Below, piece after piece: positions 7,604-18,014 of a stretch of DNA of 64,000 nucleotides. Under the pieces are notes generated by a model. It searched no databases and was not told the origin of the DNA. It saw nothing but the letters and a program-made list of their open reading frames with translations. The translations under genes were made by a program, and so were the position numbers. Source of the stretch: Myxococcales bacterium (lineage in GTDB: Bacteria; Myxococcota_A; Polyangia; Haliangiales; Haliangiaceae); NCBI GenBank assembly GCA_028287135.1, contig JAQBQE010000007.1, positions 1-64,000 on the forward strand. The letters are read 5' to 3'. Every line of letters starts with the position of its first letter. The stretch's first letter is position 1.

Positions 7604-9709
7604 GTGTTCGAGCTGACGTGGAGCTGGCTGGCTGCGCCGTACGTCGCGTGCGCGCTGACGATGCTCGTCGTGATCGTGCTGGGGGCGCTGGTTCGTGGCG
7701 ATCGCGTGATGCGGCTCGGTGTGGTCGGAGCTGCGACCACGACGCTTCCGTGGGCCGTGTGCTCAGCGCTCGCGGCGTGCTCGCAGGATCCCGATACCGC
7801 GACGCGCCTGCTGCGGGTCGGCCAGGGCCCGCTCGCGCTGGTCGGGCCGAACCTGTTGCTCGTGCTGCTCGGGGTCAGCGGTCAGCTCGAGCGCCATCGC
7901 TGGGTCGCGCGTGTCGCCGGCATCGTTGGCGTCGGGCTCCTCGCCCTGTGCTGGGGGACGACCTGGACCGTGCCCGGCGTGCAGCGTCTGCCGTCGGGTC
8001 TGCTGTTCATCACCGCGGGTCCGTTGACCGACCTCCATTTCTCGCAGCTCGCGTTGTGGATGATGCTCGGCATCTTCATCGTGCGGCGATCTTCGACGGT
8101 GGGAGAGAAGCGCCGGCTCGTGCGCTACCTGATCGCCGTGCTCGCGCTCGGCACGGTCGGAGCGATCGACATGCTGACCGTGCACGGCGTCTGGGGCGCC
8201 TATCCGATCGCGTGGCTGCCCGCCCTCGTCGCCGGTGTGATCGCGATCTATCTCGTGCACTACACCGATCTCCTCCGTCCGCGCGGCTACGACCGCGGCG
8301 TGATGATCGAAGCCGTGGGCTTCGCGATCGCGGTCGTCGTGATCGGCGTGGCCTCGTTGCTGTTCCGCGGTGCCGATCCGCTGAGCTTCATCCTCATCGC
8401 GGGTGTCGTGTGGGGCGGTTCGCTCGCCGGGAGCTGGGCGATCGCCGAGCAACGCCCGGTGCGCGTCGCCGGTGAGCGTGCGCTCGAGGAGCTCGTCTCC
8501 CGGCTCGCCGACGTTGACGACGAGCGCATCGTTGGAACGCGACTCGCCGAGCTGTGGACCGGCATCGGCGTTCACGTTCGCTCGACCTGGCGCACCGACG
8601 GTGATCTGCTCGTCGACGTCGCGAGTGGCGCGACCCGGCCGCTCGAGCCTGCCGTCGCAAGCTGGCTGGTCGAGCACGCACAACCGATCGCGCCCACCGA
8701 TCTCGCGACGATCAAGCTCGGCCCGGTCCGGCCTGCGCTCGAGCGGCTGGTCACCGCCAACGGCGCATCGCTGATCGTTCCGCTCGTCGACCGTGCGGCG
8801 CTGGTCGGGATCGTGGAGGCGGAGCACGGAGACGCGCTGCGTGAGGAGGAGCGCGGGCTGGTCGTGGAGTCCGCACGCGCCGCGGCACGCGCGTTGACCT
8901 ATGCGGCGCTCGCGCGCGAAGCGGCGAAGGAAGGCGCGACCGCCCGCGAGGTCGAGGTCGCTGAGGCGATGCGCTTGCAGGCCTCGGCGAGCCGCGATGA
9001 CGAGCTCGGTCGATGGACGGTCGCCGCCGAGTACAAGACGGCACCGCGGACGACCGGGGCCGGATGGTCGGCGACGCTGCTCCCCGACGGCCGGCTCGCC
9101 GTGATGGTGACCGAAGCGCAGGCTCATGGGGTCGCGGCGGCGCTCGCCACCGCAGCGCTCACCGGGGCGTTCGCTGCAGCGACCACCGGCTCGGCAACGC
9201 TACAGCTCGACGATCTGGTGGCGAGCCTGCGGGCGAGCACGCAAGGCGTGATGCGTGGCGGTGAGCCGATCGCCGCGTTCGTCGCGCTGCTCGATGCCGA
9301 TCGCCAGACGGTGGCGTGGGCGTGCGCCGGTCACCCGGGTGCGCACATCGTCGGACCGATCGCCTACGATCTCGCCCAGTTTCCGCAAGGCTCGATCTCG
9401 GGACCGCGACCGACATCGATCGCGCTCGGGGGCGGTGGCGCCGCGCTCGGCGCGTTCCTCCCCCAGGCGACGCGCGGTGAGAGTCCCTTGCCTCACGATT
9501 CGCTCCTCGTGATCGCGTCGACCGCCGTGCGAGGCGAGGACGATGCCCGCTGGCAGACCTCGCTGCGCGAGCAAGCGCCCGCCGGGCCGCGGCTGGCGAC
9601 GGTCCTCGTCGACGTCGCCATCCGCCGCGGCGACCTTCACGAGGATTTCTTGGCGGTCGTCATCCGTCAGCGACCGGATCGACGCAGTGGCCCCATCGTC
9701 TCGCGGTAA
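7604..9709 (+). CDS. Multi-pass membrane protein with GAF and degenerate SpoIIE-like domain
   Basis: A 701-residue protein starting at GTG 7604. Residues 1-280 contain about eight hydrophobic spans (a 7TM-type sensor). Residues about 300-445 form a GAF-like domain. Residues about 455-695 have the SpoIIE/PP2C layout found in RsbU-like phosphatases. Metal-site motifs are altered: where active enzymes have GGDWYD this has TGAGWSA, GDVxGHG becomes TEAQAHG, and the terminal DD motif becomes ED in EDFLAVVIR. It is therefore likely catalytically dead or a pseudophosphatase that senses a membrane or redox signal. It is followed 18 bases later by the SPFH pair. Confidence 0.78.
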   Translation: MFELTWSWLAAPYVACALTMLVVIVLGALVRGDRVMRLGVVGAATTTLPWAVCSALAACSQDPDTATRLLRVGQGPLALVGPNLLLVLLGVSGQLERHRWVARVAGIVGVGLLALCWGTTWTVPGVQRLPSGLLFITAGPLTDLHFSQLALWMMLGIFIVRRSSTVGEKRRLVRYLIAVLALGTVGAIDMLTVHGVWGAYPIAWLPALVAGVIAIYLVHYTDLLRPRGYDRGVMIEAVGFAIAVVVIGVASLLFRGADPLSFILIAGVVWGGSLAGSWAIAEQRPVRVAGERALEELVSRLADVDDERIVGTRLAELWTGIGVHVRSTWRTDGDLLVDVASGATRPLEPAVASWLVEHAQPIAPTDLATIKLGPVRPALERLVTANGASLIVPLVDRAALVGIVEAEHGDALREEERGLVVESARAAARALTYAALAREAAKEGATAREVEVAEAMRLQASASRDDELGRWTVAAEYKTAPRTTGAGWSATLLPDGRLAVMVTEAQAHGVAAALATAALTGAFAAATTGSATLQLDDLVASLRASTQGVMRGGEPIAAFVALLDADRQTVAWACAGHPGAHIVGPIAYDLAQFPQGSISGPRPTSIALGGGGAALGAFLPQATRGESPLPHDSLLVIASTAVRGEDDARWQTSLREQAPAGPRLATVLVDVAIRRGDLHEDFLAVVIRQRPDRRSGPIVSR

Positions 9710-9727
9710 CCTGCGCGCGGAGGGTCC

Positions 9728-12036
<2,309 letters not shown>

Positions 12037-12075
12037 CCCTTGACCCGCGAGGCGCGCAGCCCCTACCCTGAGTGA

Positions 12076-12861
12076 GTGGGGGCGCGGGTCGGTCGTGGAA
12101 CGACCGGGACTTTGATCGGTCTCCTCGGGGACCTGCACGATCTCGCGCACACGCCCGCGGATGCGATCGCCGAGCTCGGCAAGGGGCTGTTGCGGAACAT
12201 CGGTGGTGACGCGATCGGCATCGGCGAGGTCCCCGATTTCTCGCCGGGCGTTTCGGCGCCGCTCGTCAACGCGATCGCGATCGGTCTGAAGACGGCGCGT
12301 GAGCTCGAGGTCGCGATCGGCCGCCCGATGACCCAATCGATCGACTGCGATCCGGCGATGGTGCCGCTGCGGAGGCTCACGGCTCGGGCCCGTGGCCGCG
12401 CGACGACGGCCCGCCAGTCCGATCTGATCTCGGCCGCGACGGTCCGGCGCAGCTCCTACCTCGACGAGCTCACACGGATCACCGGGATCCAGGACGTCAT
12501 GTACTCGGCCATCCCGGTCGGTTCGAACGCGCGTGTGGTCAGCGTCGCCCTGTGGCGCGAGCGGGCCCGATCGTTTCGGCTTCGCGATCGCGAGGCGATG
12601 AACACGTTCCATCGCGCGGCCGGCAGTCTGTATCCTCGCCTCGTCGCACGCGTTGGCGAGGTCGTGCATGTCGTGCACGACCTGCGGCCAAGCTTGCGGA
12701 AGACCCTCGACGCCTTGCTCGCGGGCTTGACCGAGAAGGAGATCGCGCACCGGCGCCAGCTCAGCACGCACACCGTGCACGAGTACGTGAAGCTGCTCTA
12801 CACGCGGCTCGGGGTCTCGAGTCGCGCCGAGCTGCTCGCGCTGTTCGTCAAAGCCCCCTGA
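12076..12861 (+). CDS. LuxR-type helix-turn-helix regulator
   Basis: A 261-residue protein. The C-terminal about 205-255 is a LuxR/GerE helix-turn-helix: LLAGLTEKEIAHRRQLSTHT followed by VHEYVKLLYTRLGV. The N-terminal 200 residues form a sensor-like region without a motif I can name. GTG 12076 is the listed start, and GTG 12072 lies in another frame. The gene sits just before the thirteen-gene biosynthetic operon but is separated from it by a strong hairpin. It may regulate that operon in trans, which is an inference from position only. Confidence 0.78.
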   Translation: MGARVGRGTTGTLIGLLGDLHDLAHTPADAIAELGKGLLRNIGGDAIGIGEVPDFSPGVSAPLVNAIAIGLKTARELEVAIGRPMTQSIDCDPAMVPLRRLTARARGRATTARQSDLISAATVRRSSYLDELTRITGIQDVMYSAIPVGSNARVVSVALWRERARSFRLRDREAMNTFHRAAGSLYPRLVARVGEVVHVVHDLRPSLRKTLDALLAGLTEKEIAHRRQLSTHTVHEYVKLLYTRLGVSSRAELLALFVKAP

Positions 12862-12873
12862 ACAGGGGGCTTT
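12850..12873 (+). terminator. Hairpin overlapping the regulator stop codon
   Basis: A perfect 10-base-pair stem (AAAGCCCCCT at 12850-12859, AGGGGGCTTT at 12864-12873) with a GAAC loop. The TGA stop at 12859-12861 lies at the top of the left arm and loop. There is no long T tract beyond TTT. It probably limits read-through from the regulator into the operon at 12912, or acts as an mRNA-stabilising 3' structure. Confidence 0.55.
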
Positions 12874-12911
12874 CGGGGGCCGGGCGCGGCTTGTAGCTTG
12901 CCGCCGCGCGC

Positions 12912-13718
12912 ATGGGGTGGAAGGACTATCGAGGTCGCGCCGTGTTGATCACGGGCGGCACGAAGGGCATTGGCCTGGCGATCGGCCTGGCCTTCGCGCG
13001 GCGTGGTGCTGCCGTGACGTTGACGCAGAAATGGGGCTCCGCGGATGCCGATGCGATCCGCGCGACCTTCGCCGCGGTCGACGCTCCCCAGCCGATGATC
13101 GTCGATGCCGACGTCGCTCACGACGACGATGCCCGCGCGGTGCTCGCCCAGATCCGCGAGCGGCATGATCGTCTCGATGTGTTCGTCTCGAACGTCGCGT
13201 TCGCGCCGGTGGTGAAGAGTCTCGAGGACTACACGCGCCGCGGGCTCGCGACAGCGATCGACTACAGCACGTGGCCGATCGTGGCGTACACGACGGCGAC
13301 CAAGGCGATCTTCGGTCACTACCCGCGTTACGTGGTCGGGTTGTCGTCGGAAGGCGCCGATAGCTATCACGTGCACTACGACGTCATCGGTGCCGCCAAG
13401 GCCGCCCTCGAGACCGTGTGCAGGTATCTCAATCACCGCCTGCGCGGAGAGGGAACCCGGGTCAACGCGGTTCGTACCCGGTTCACGAGCACGGACTCGC
13501 TGCGGGCAACGTTCGGTGACGAGTTCGAGAGCTTCGTCGAGAAGCACGCGCCCGGCACGTTCACCACCCCCGACGAGGTCGCCGAGGCCGTGTTCGGGCT
13601 GTGCTCGGGCCTGATGGATGGGGTCGCCGGGCAGGTCGTCACCGTCGATCGCGGCGGAAACCTGTTCGATAACTTCAGCCGGCTCTACGACACCCGTCAG
13701 CGCGGCACGCTCGGATGA
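12912..13718 (+). CDS. FabI/FabL-like SDR (candidate enoyl-ACP reductase) 1
   Basis: A 268-residue short-chain dehydrogenase/reductase, first gene of the biosynthetic operon. The cofactor motif TGGTKGIG is at 14-21. Instead of the usual YxxxK, the active site is Y156-x6-K163 (YDVIGAAK). That spacing is typical of FabI/FabL enoyl-ACP reductases rather than ketoreductases, and the following AALETVCRYL helix also matches FabL. It is therefore predicted to reduce an enoyl-ACP double bond with NAD(P)H. It ends in a four-base ATGA overlap with a paralogue of the same type. Confidence 0.8.
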   Translation: MGWKDYRGRAVLITGGTKGIGLAIGLAFARRGAAVTLTQKWGSADADAIRATFAAVDAPQPMIVDADVAHDDDARAVLAQIRERHDRLDVFVSNVAFAPVVKSLEDYTRRGLATAIDYSTWPIVAYTTATKAIFGHYPRYVVGLSSEGADSYHVHYDVIGAAKAALETVCRYLNHRLRGEGTRVNAVRTRFTSTDSLRATFGDEFESFVEKHAPGTFTTPDEVAEAVFGLCSGLMDGVAGQVVTVDRGGNLFDNFSRLYDTRQRGTLG

Positions 13719-14524
13719 AGCCACCTGGTCTGTACGACGGTCGGGTGGTGCTCGTCACCGGCGGGACGAAGGGCATCGGCCTCGCCACGGCGCTCGCGTT
13801 CGCGCAGCACGGCGCGCGCGCCGTGCTCACGCACAAGTGGGGCAGCGCCGATGAAGACGAGCTCCGCGCCCAGTTCCGCGCGCTCGGTGCCCCCGAGCCG
13901 CTGATCCTCGAGGCGGACATCTCGCGCAGCGAGGACACCGACCGCCTGTTCGCACAGATCGCCGAGCGCTGCGGCCGGATCGATGCGTTCATCAGCAACG
14001 CGTCCGCCGCCGTCACCGTGCAGTCGCTCGACGATCTCACGGAGCGGGCGTTCGCAAAGAGCATGCGAGCCACCGCGTGGCCGACCGTGGAGTACACGCT
14101 CGCGGCCAAGAAGCATCTCGGCGCGTTTCCCCGTTACGTGGTGCTGATGTCGTCGGATGGGCCGGATCGGTTCACGCCGGCGTACGACTTCGTCGCGTGT
14201 GGCAAGGCCGCCGCTGAGAGCCTGTGCCGTTATCTCGCGTACCGGCTTCGCGACGAGGACGTCCGCGTCAACGTGATCCGCTCGCGCGCGATCAAGACCG
14301 ACGCCTTCACCGATACGTTCGGGTCGGAGTTCTACGGCTTCCTGCGCAAGCTCGTCCCGGACGAGTGGTTCATGACCGTTGAGGAAGTCGCCGATGCCAC
14401 GTTTGGCCTGTGTAGCGGGATGTTCGACGCGATGACCGGGCAGGTCGTGATGGTCGATCGCGGCAACACGTTCGCGGATGGGATCTCCGTGATCTACGAG
14501 CAGCGCGCGGAGCTCGGGTTGTGA
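13715..14524 (+). CDS. FabI/FabL-like SDR (candidate enoyl-ACP reductase) 2
   Basis: A 269-residue paralogue of the preceding protein. It shares the TGGTKGIG cofactor loop, a WGSAD motif just after the second strand and the FabI/FabL-type Y157-x6-K164 site (YDFVACGK). The two are clearly diverged, so they may act on different enoyl chains (for example straight and beta-branched), or form a heterodimer as described for some SDR pairs. The start ATG overlaps the upstream TGA, and the stop overlaps the next GTG. Confidence 0.8.
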   Translation: MKPPGLYDGRVVLVTGGTKGIGLATALAFAQHGARAVLTHKWGSADEDELRAQFRALGAPEPLILEADISRSEDTDRLFAQIAERCGRIDAFISNASAAVTVQSLDDLTERAFAKSMRATAWPTVEYTLAAKKHLGAFPRYVVLMSSDGPDRFTPAYDFVACGKAAAESLCRYLAYRLRDEDVRVNVIRSRAIKTDAFTDTFGSEFYGFLRKLVPDEWFMTVEEVADATFGLCSGMFDAMTGQVVMVDRGNTFADGISVIYEQRAELGL

Positions 14525-15474
14525 GCACCGCCGTTCTGATGTTCCCCGGGCAGAGCTCGAAGTGTCCGGACATGATCGAGAAGCTCGCCTCGACCTCGCC
14601 CGAGAGTGCGGCGCTCGTTGCGCGGGCGTCGGAGATCCTCGGGCGCGACCTCCTGGCGCACTACGGCGCGACCAACACGGCGATGTTCGCGAGCAACCGC
14701 GATGTCCAGGTCGGCGTGTTCCTCGCCAATCATCTGCACCTCGCCGCGCTCACGCGCGCGGGTGTCGAGGCGGCGTGGTCGGTCGGGCTCAGCCTCGGCG
14801 AGTACAACCACCTCGTCCACATCGGCGCGCTGACGTTCGAGGATGCGCTACCGCTGATCGACGCGCGCGGCCGGCTCTACGAGGACGCGGCGAGCACCGA
14901 GGCCGAGAGCGGCGTCATGGTGTCGGTGTTCCCGGTCGAGGCCGGGCTCGTCGAGCACACGATCACCGCGCTCGGCCTCGGCGGACGCGCGGTGATCGGG
15001 CTCTACAACTCCCCGCGCCAGCAGGTGCTGTCGGGGGAACGCGCAGCGGTCGATCAGGTCATCGCCGCGCTCGAGGCCGAGGTGTTCGTCGATGCCACCG
15101 TGATCGAGCCCCGGATCCCGATGCACGCACCGAGGTTCGCCCCGGTCGGCGAGCGGCTCGGTGCCGTCCTCGCGGATACGCGGCTCACCGTGCCGCGCCT
15201 TCCGTACGTGCCGAACGTGCTCGGAACGGTGCTCGAGGCGGCGACGGTCGGCGACGTCCGGTCGTGCCTGGTGGCTCACGCCTCGCAGTCGGTGCGCTGG
15301 CAGGCGAGCATCGAGGCGCTCGCCGCGCGCGTGTCGGACCCGGTGTTCGTCGAGGTCGGGCCGCGTGCGGTCCTCTACAACATGATCGGCCGCGGATGGA
15401 CGCCAGGACGCCGGGCCAAGACCGACGGCCCCGACCTCGGGGCCATCGCAGCGGAGCTCGAGTATGCAGGCTGA
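14521..15474 (+). CDS. Malonyl-transferase-like acyltransferase (FabD/trans-AT type)
   Basis: A 317-residue acyltransferase of the FabD/AT fold. Q11 is in FPGQSS, and the nucleophile elbow is GLSLGE with S91 (the usual GHSLGE His is Leu). R116 in DARGR sits where FabD binds the malonyl carboxylate, and catalytic H202 is in IPMHAP. It is predicted to load malonyl (possibly acetyl) units from CoA onto the operon's carrier protein. Being free-standing, it would serve in trans. GTG start in a GTGA overlap; 11-base overlap with the dehydratase gene. Confidence 0.82.
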   Translation: MSTAVLMFPGQSSKCPDMIEKLASTSPESAALVARASEILGRDLLAHYGATNTAMFASNRDVQVGVFLANHLHLAALTRAGVEAAWSVGLSLGEYNHLVHIGALTFEDALPLIDARGRLYEDAASTEAESGVMVSVFPVEAGLVEHTITALGLGGRAVIGLYNSPRQQVLSGERAAVDQVIAALEAEVFVDATVIEPRIPMHAPRFAPVGERLGAVLADTRLTVPRLPYVPNVLGTVLEAATVGDVRSCLVAHASQSVRWQASIEALAARVSDPVFVEVGPRAVLYNMIGRGWTPGRRAKTDGPDLGAIAAELEYAG

Positions 15475-15994
15475 CGAGATGGAAGCGATCATGCGGTCGG
15501 CGCGCAAGCGGCCGCTGTTCGTGCCGGCGGCCGACCACCGCGTCGAGCTCGGTCGTCCGGACATCGAGAAGTTGATCCAGCACCGCGATCCGTTCCTGTT
15601 CGTCGATCAGATCACCGCATTCGACCCGGTGGACCTGAAGATCGAGGGCCGGCGACGCGTCGATCCCGCCGATCCGGTGTTCCGCGGCCACTTCCCCGGC
15701 AACCCGATCTATCCCGGCGTGCTCCAGGTCGAGACCATGGGCCAGCTCGGGCTGTGCATCTTCGGGCTCGCGCACGCCGCGCGCGGGACCTCCAGCGATC
15801 AGCCGCAAGCGATCCTCGGGCTCAAGATCCATCACGCGGCATTCCTCGCTCCGGTCCGCGCCGGTGACGAGCTGGTGTCGCTGGCGACCGTCCTCGACTG
15901 GAACGAGTACACCGGCCTGTGCGCCGGCCAGCTCTACTGCAACGACATCGTCTGCTGCACCGCGATCATGGAGGTCTACTTTGTCGACGCCTGA
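15464..15994 (+). CDS. FabZ-like hot-dog 3-hydroxyacyl-ACP dehydratase
   Basis: A 176-residue protein. The core (about 33-172) is a FabA/FabZ hot-dog fold with HRDPFLFVD, then FRGHFPGNPIYPGVLQVE. H76 and E90 correspond to the catalytic His and Glu. It should dehydrate 3-hydroxyacyl-ACP to enoyl-ACP after the ketoreductase. The N-terminus is about 25 residues longer than FabZ. ATG 15464 gives an 11-base overlap with the AT gene, and an in-frame ATG at 15479 is possible. The next gene starts inside its end. Confidence 0.85.
   Translation: MQADEMEAIMRSARKRPLFVPAADHRVELGRPDIEKLIQHRDPFLFVDQITAFDPVDLKIEGRRRVDPADPVFRGHFPGNPIYPGVLQVETMGQLGLCIFGLAHAARGTSSDQPQAILGLKIHHAAFLAPVRAGDELVSLATVLDWNEYTGLCAGQLYCNDIVCCTAIMEVYFVDA
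15970..15983 (+). promoter_or_regulatory. Ribosome-binding site deciding a TTG start
   Basis: GGAGGT at 15970-15975 lies five bases before TTG 15981 and inside the end of the dehydratase gene. No ATG or GTG gives the expected ketosynthase N-terminus (STPERIVITGMS), so this Shine-Dalgarno match supports TTG initiation. Confidence 0.7.
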
Positions 15995-17270
15995 ACGGAT
16001 CGTCATCACGGGAATGTCGATCAACACGCCGCTGGGCGATACGCTCGGAGGCTTCCTCGACAACCTGCTCGTCGGCAAGTCTGCGCTGTCGCGGTGGAAG
16101 AAGATCGATGTCTCCCGCTGCTACTCGAAGGTCGGCGCGGATCTCTCCGACTACGACGTCGATGCGAAGCTGCGCAGGCTCGAGGGCCTGCTGCCGCCCG
16201 AGATCTGGAAGCGCGCGCGCAAGCTGATCTCGAAGAGCCCGTGGACGACGAAGCTGACGATCCTGATGAGCCTCGACGCGTACATGGACGCGCAGATCGC
16301 TCCCGGGACCATCGACATGGACAGCGTCGCGGCGATCGTCGCCGGCCACAACATCAACTTCAACCACCAGTACGAGAACCGGATCCAGTACGTCGAAGAG
16401 CCGGACTACATGGACTCGTTGCTCGCGCTGACCGGGCTCGACACCGACCACGCTGGCTGCGTCTCCGATGCGCTCGGGATCCGGGGCCCGATCTACACGG
16501 TCGGTGCGGCGTGCGCGAGCGGCAACACGGCGCTGCGCTGCGCGATCGACGAGCTGCGCTACCACGACGTCGAGATGGCGATCGTCGTCGGTGCGGTCCT
16601 CGATTTCTCGCCGGTCGAGCTCCACGCGATGGCGCTGATGGGCGCGATCACGTTCCAGAGCTTCAACGATGATCCGGAACAGGCGTGCCGTCCCTACGAC
16701 ACGGCACGCGAGGGCTTCGTGCCTGCGCACGGTGGCGGCGCGATGGTGCTCGAGACCCTCGCGTCGGCGAAGAAGCGTGGTGCGCGGATCTATGCCGAGA
16801 TCCTCGGGGTGGAGGCGGGCTCCGACGCCAATCACCTGCCGCAGCCGTCGGAAGACGGGCAGGCGAGGGTGATGAAGAAGCTGCTCGACAAGTGCGGCAT
16901 CGCGCCCGAGCAGATCGACTACATCAACGCCCACGCGACCTCGACCCCGCTCGGCGACCTCACCGAGCTGCGCTCGATCAAGCGCGTGTTCGGCGACCAT
17001 GCGTACAAGCTCAAGCTCAACGCGACCAAGTCCATGCTCGGTCACACGTGCTGGGCGGCCCCGGTCGTCGAGACCATCGCCTCGGTGTTGCAGATGCGCG
17101 CCGGCAAGCTGCACCCATCGATCAACATCGCCAACCTCGACCCCGAGGTCGATCTCGATATCTGCCGCGGCACCACCGCGGTCGACTGGCCGGTCAAGAT
17201 GCTGATGAAGAACTCGTTCGGCTTCGGTGGCATCAACTGCGTGAGCATCCTCGCGCGCTACGAGGACTAG
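15981..17270 (+). CDS. Beta-ketoacyl synthase (KAS II/FabF-like)
   Basis: A 429-residue condensing enzyme. The nucleophile is C178 in GAACASGN. The histidines lie in NAHATSTPLGD and LGHTCWAAPVVE (after a conserved KSMLGH-type Lys), so the Cys-His-His site is complete. It should carry out decarboxylative Claisen condensation of acyl and malonyl-ACP. Beta-branching systems usually include a KS with Ser in place of Cys that only decarboxylates malonyl-ACP. This one keeps Cys and there is no second KS in the operon. TTG start as argued above; 14-base overlap with the dehydratase. Confidence 0.86.
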   Translation: MSTPERIVITGMSINTPLGDTLGGFLDNLLVGKSALSRWKKIDVSRCYSKVGADLSDYDVDAKLRRLEGLLPPEIWKRARKLISKSPWTTKLTILMSLDAYMDAQIAPGTIDMDSVAAIVAGHNINFNHQYENRIQYVEEPDYMDSLLALTGLDTDHAGCVSDALGIRGPIYTVGAACASGNTALRCAIDELRYHDVEMAIVVGAVLDFSPVELHAMALMGAITFQSFNDDPEQACRPYDTAREGFVPAHGGGAMVLETLASAKKRGARIYAEILGVEAGSDANHLPQPSEDGQARVMKKLLDKCGIAPEQIDYINAHATSTPLGDLTELRSIKRVFGDHAYKLKLNATKSMLGHTCWAAPVVETIASVLQMRAGKLHPSINIANLDPEVDLDICRGTTAVDWPVKMLMKNSFGFGGINCVSILARYED

Positions 17271-17273
17271 CGC

Positions 17274-18014
17274 GTGGTGTTCTTTGTCACCGGAGGTTCG
17301 CGCGGGATCGGCGCCGCGATCGTGCTCGCTGCCGCGCGTGCCGGCCACAGCGTCGCGTTCACCTATGCGACCAACGAGGGCGCAGCCGCCGAGGTTGCAC
17401 GGCAGGCACGCGAGATCGCTCCGACCCAGAAGTTCGTTGCCTACCGGCTCGACGTGCGGCGCTCTGCCGAGGTCGAGGCGGTCGGTGACCGCGTGCTCGA
17501 TGACTTCGAGACCGTCGACGTCCTCGTCGCGAACGCGGGCATCAACAAGAACAACCTCGTCGCCTCGATGTCGGATGAGGAGTGGTCGTCGGTGATCGAG
17601 ACCAACCTCAGCGGCGCGTTCTACGTGTGCCGCCAGTTCCTGCCGACGTTCCTCGCCAATCGTTCGGGCCGGATCATCCTGATCTCGTCGCTCGGCGCCA
17701 CCGGCGTCTCGGGCCAGGCGAACTACTGCGCGAGCAAGGCGGGGCTGCTCGGCCTGTCAGCGACGCTCGCCAAGGAGTACGGGCGCAAGGGCATCACGAG
17801 CAACGTGATCTCCCCCGGCTTCTTCGAGACCGACATGACCCGCGAGGGAATGTCGGCAGCCAACCGCGAGTTCTGGATCAAGTACTGCCCGCTCGGCCGG
17901 CTCGGCGAGCTGCCCGAGATTGCCGAGCTGGTGACGTTCCTCGCGTCGCCGGGCGCCGGCTACATCAACGGCCAGGAGCTCCGGGTCAACGGCGGCCTCG
18001 GGTGGGCTCCGTGA
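17274..18014 (+). CDS. FabG-like 3-ketoacyl-ACP reductase
   Basis: A 246-residue classical SDR. The cofactor loop TGGSRGIG is at 6-13, NAG at 87-89 and the catalytic triad S139, Y151, K155 with standard YxxxK spacing. The C-terminal INGQELRVNGG segment is typical of FabG. Predicted to reduce the 3-ketoacyl-ACP formed by the ketosynthase with NADPH. Only three bases separate it from the ketosynthase stop. The start may be GTG 17274 or 17277. Its stop overlaps the HMG-synthase-like gene (GTGA). Confidence 0.87.
   Translation: MVFFVTGGSRGIGAAIVLAAARAGHSVAFTYATNEGAAAEVARQAREIAPTQKFVAYRLDVRRSAEVEAVGDRVLDDFETVDVLVANAGINKNNLVASMSDEEWSSVIETNLSGAFYVCRQFLPTFLANRSGRIILISSLGATGVSGQANYCASKAGLLGLSATLAKEYGRKGITSNVISPGFFETDMTREGMSAANREFWIKYCPLGRLGELPEIAELVTFLASPGAGYINGQELRVNGGLGWAP

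Noticed and set aside
15981-17270. Reading the ketosynthase as the decarboxylating KS of a beta-branching cassette.
   Set aside because: It keeps catalytic Cys178; the decarboxylating type has Ser.
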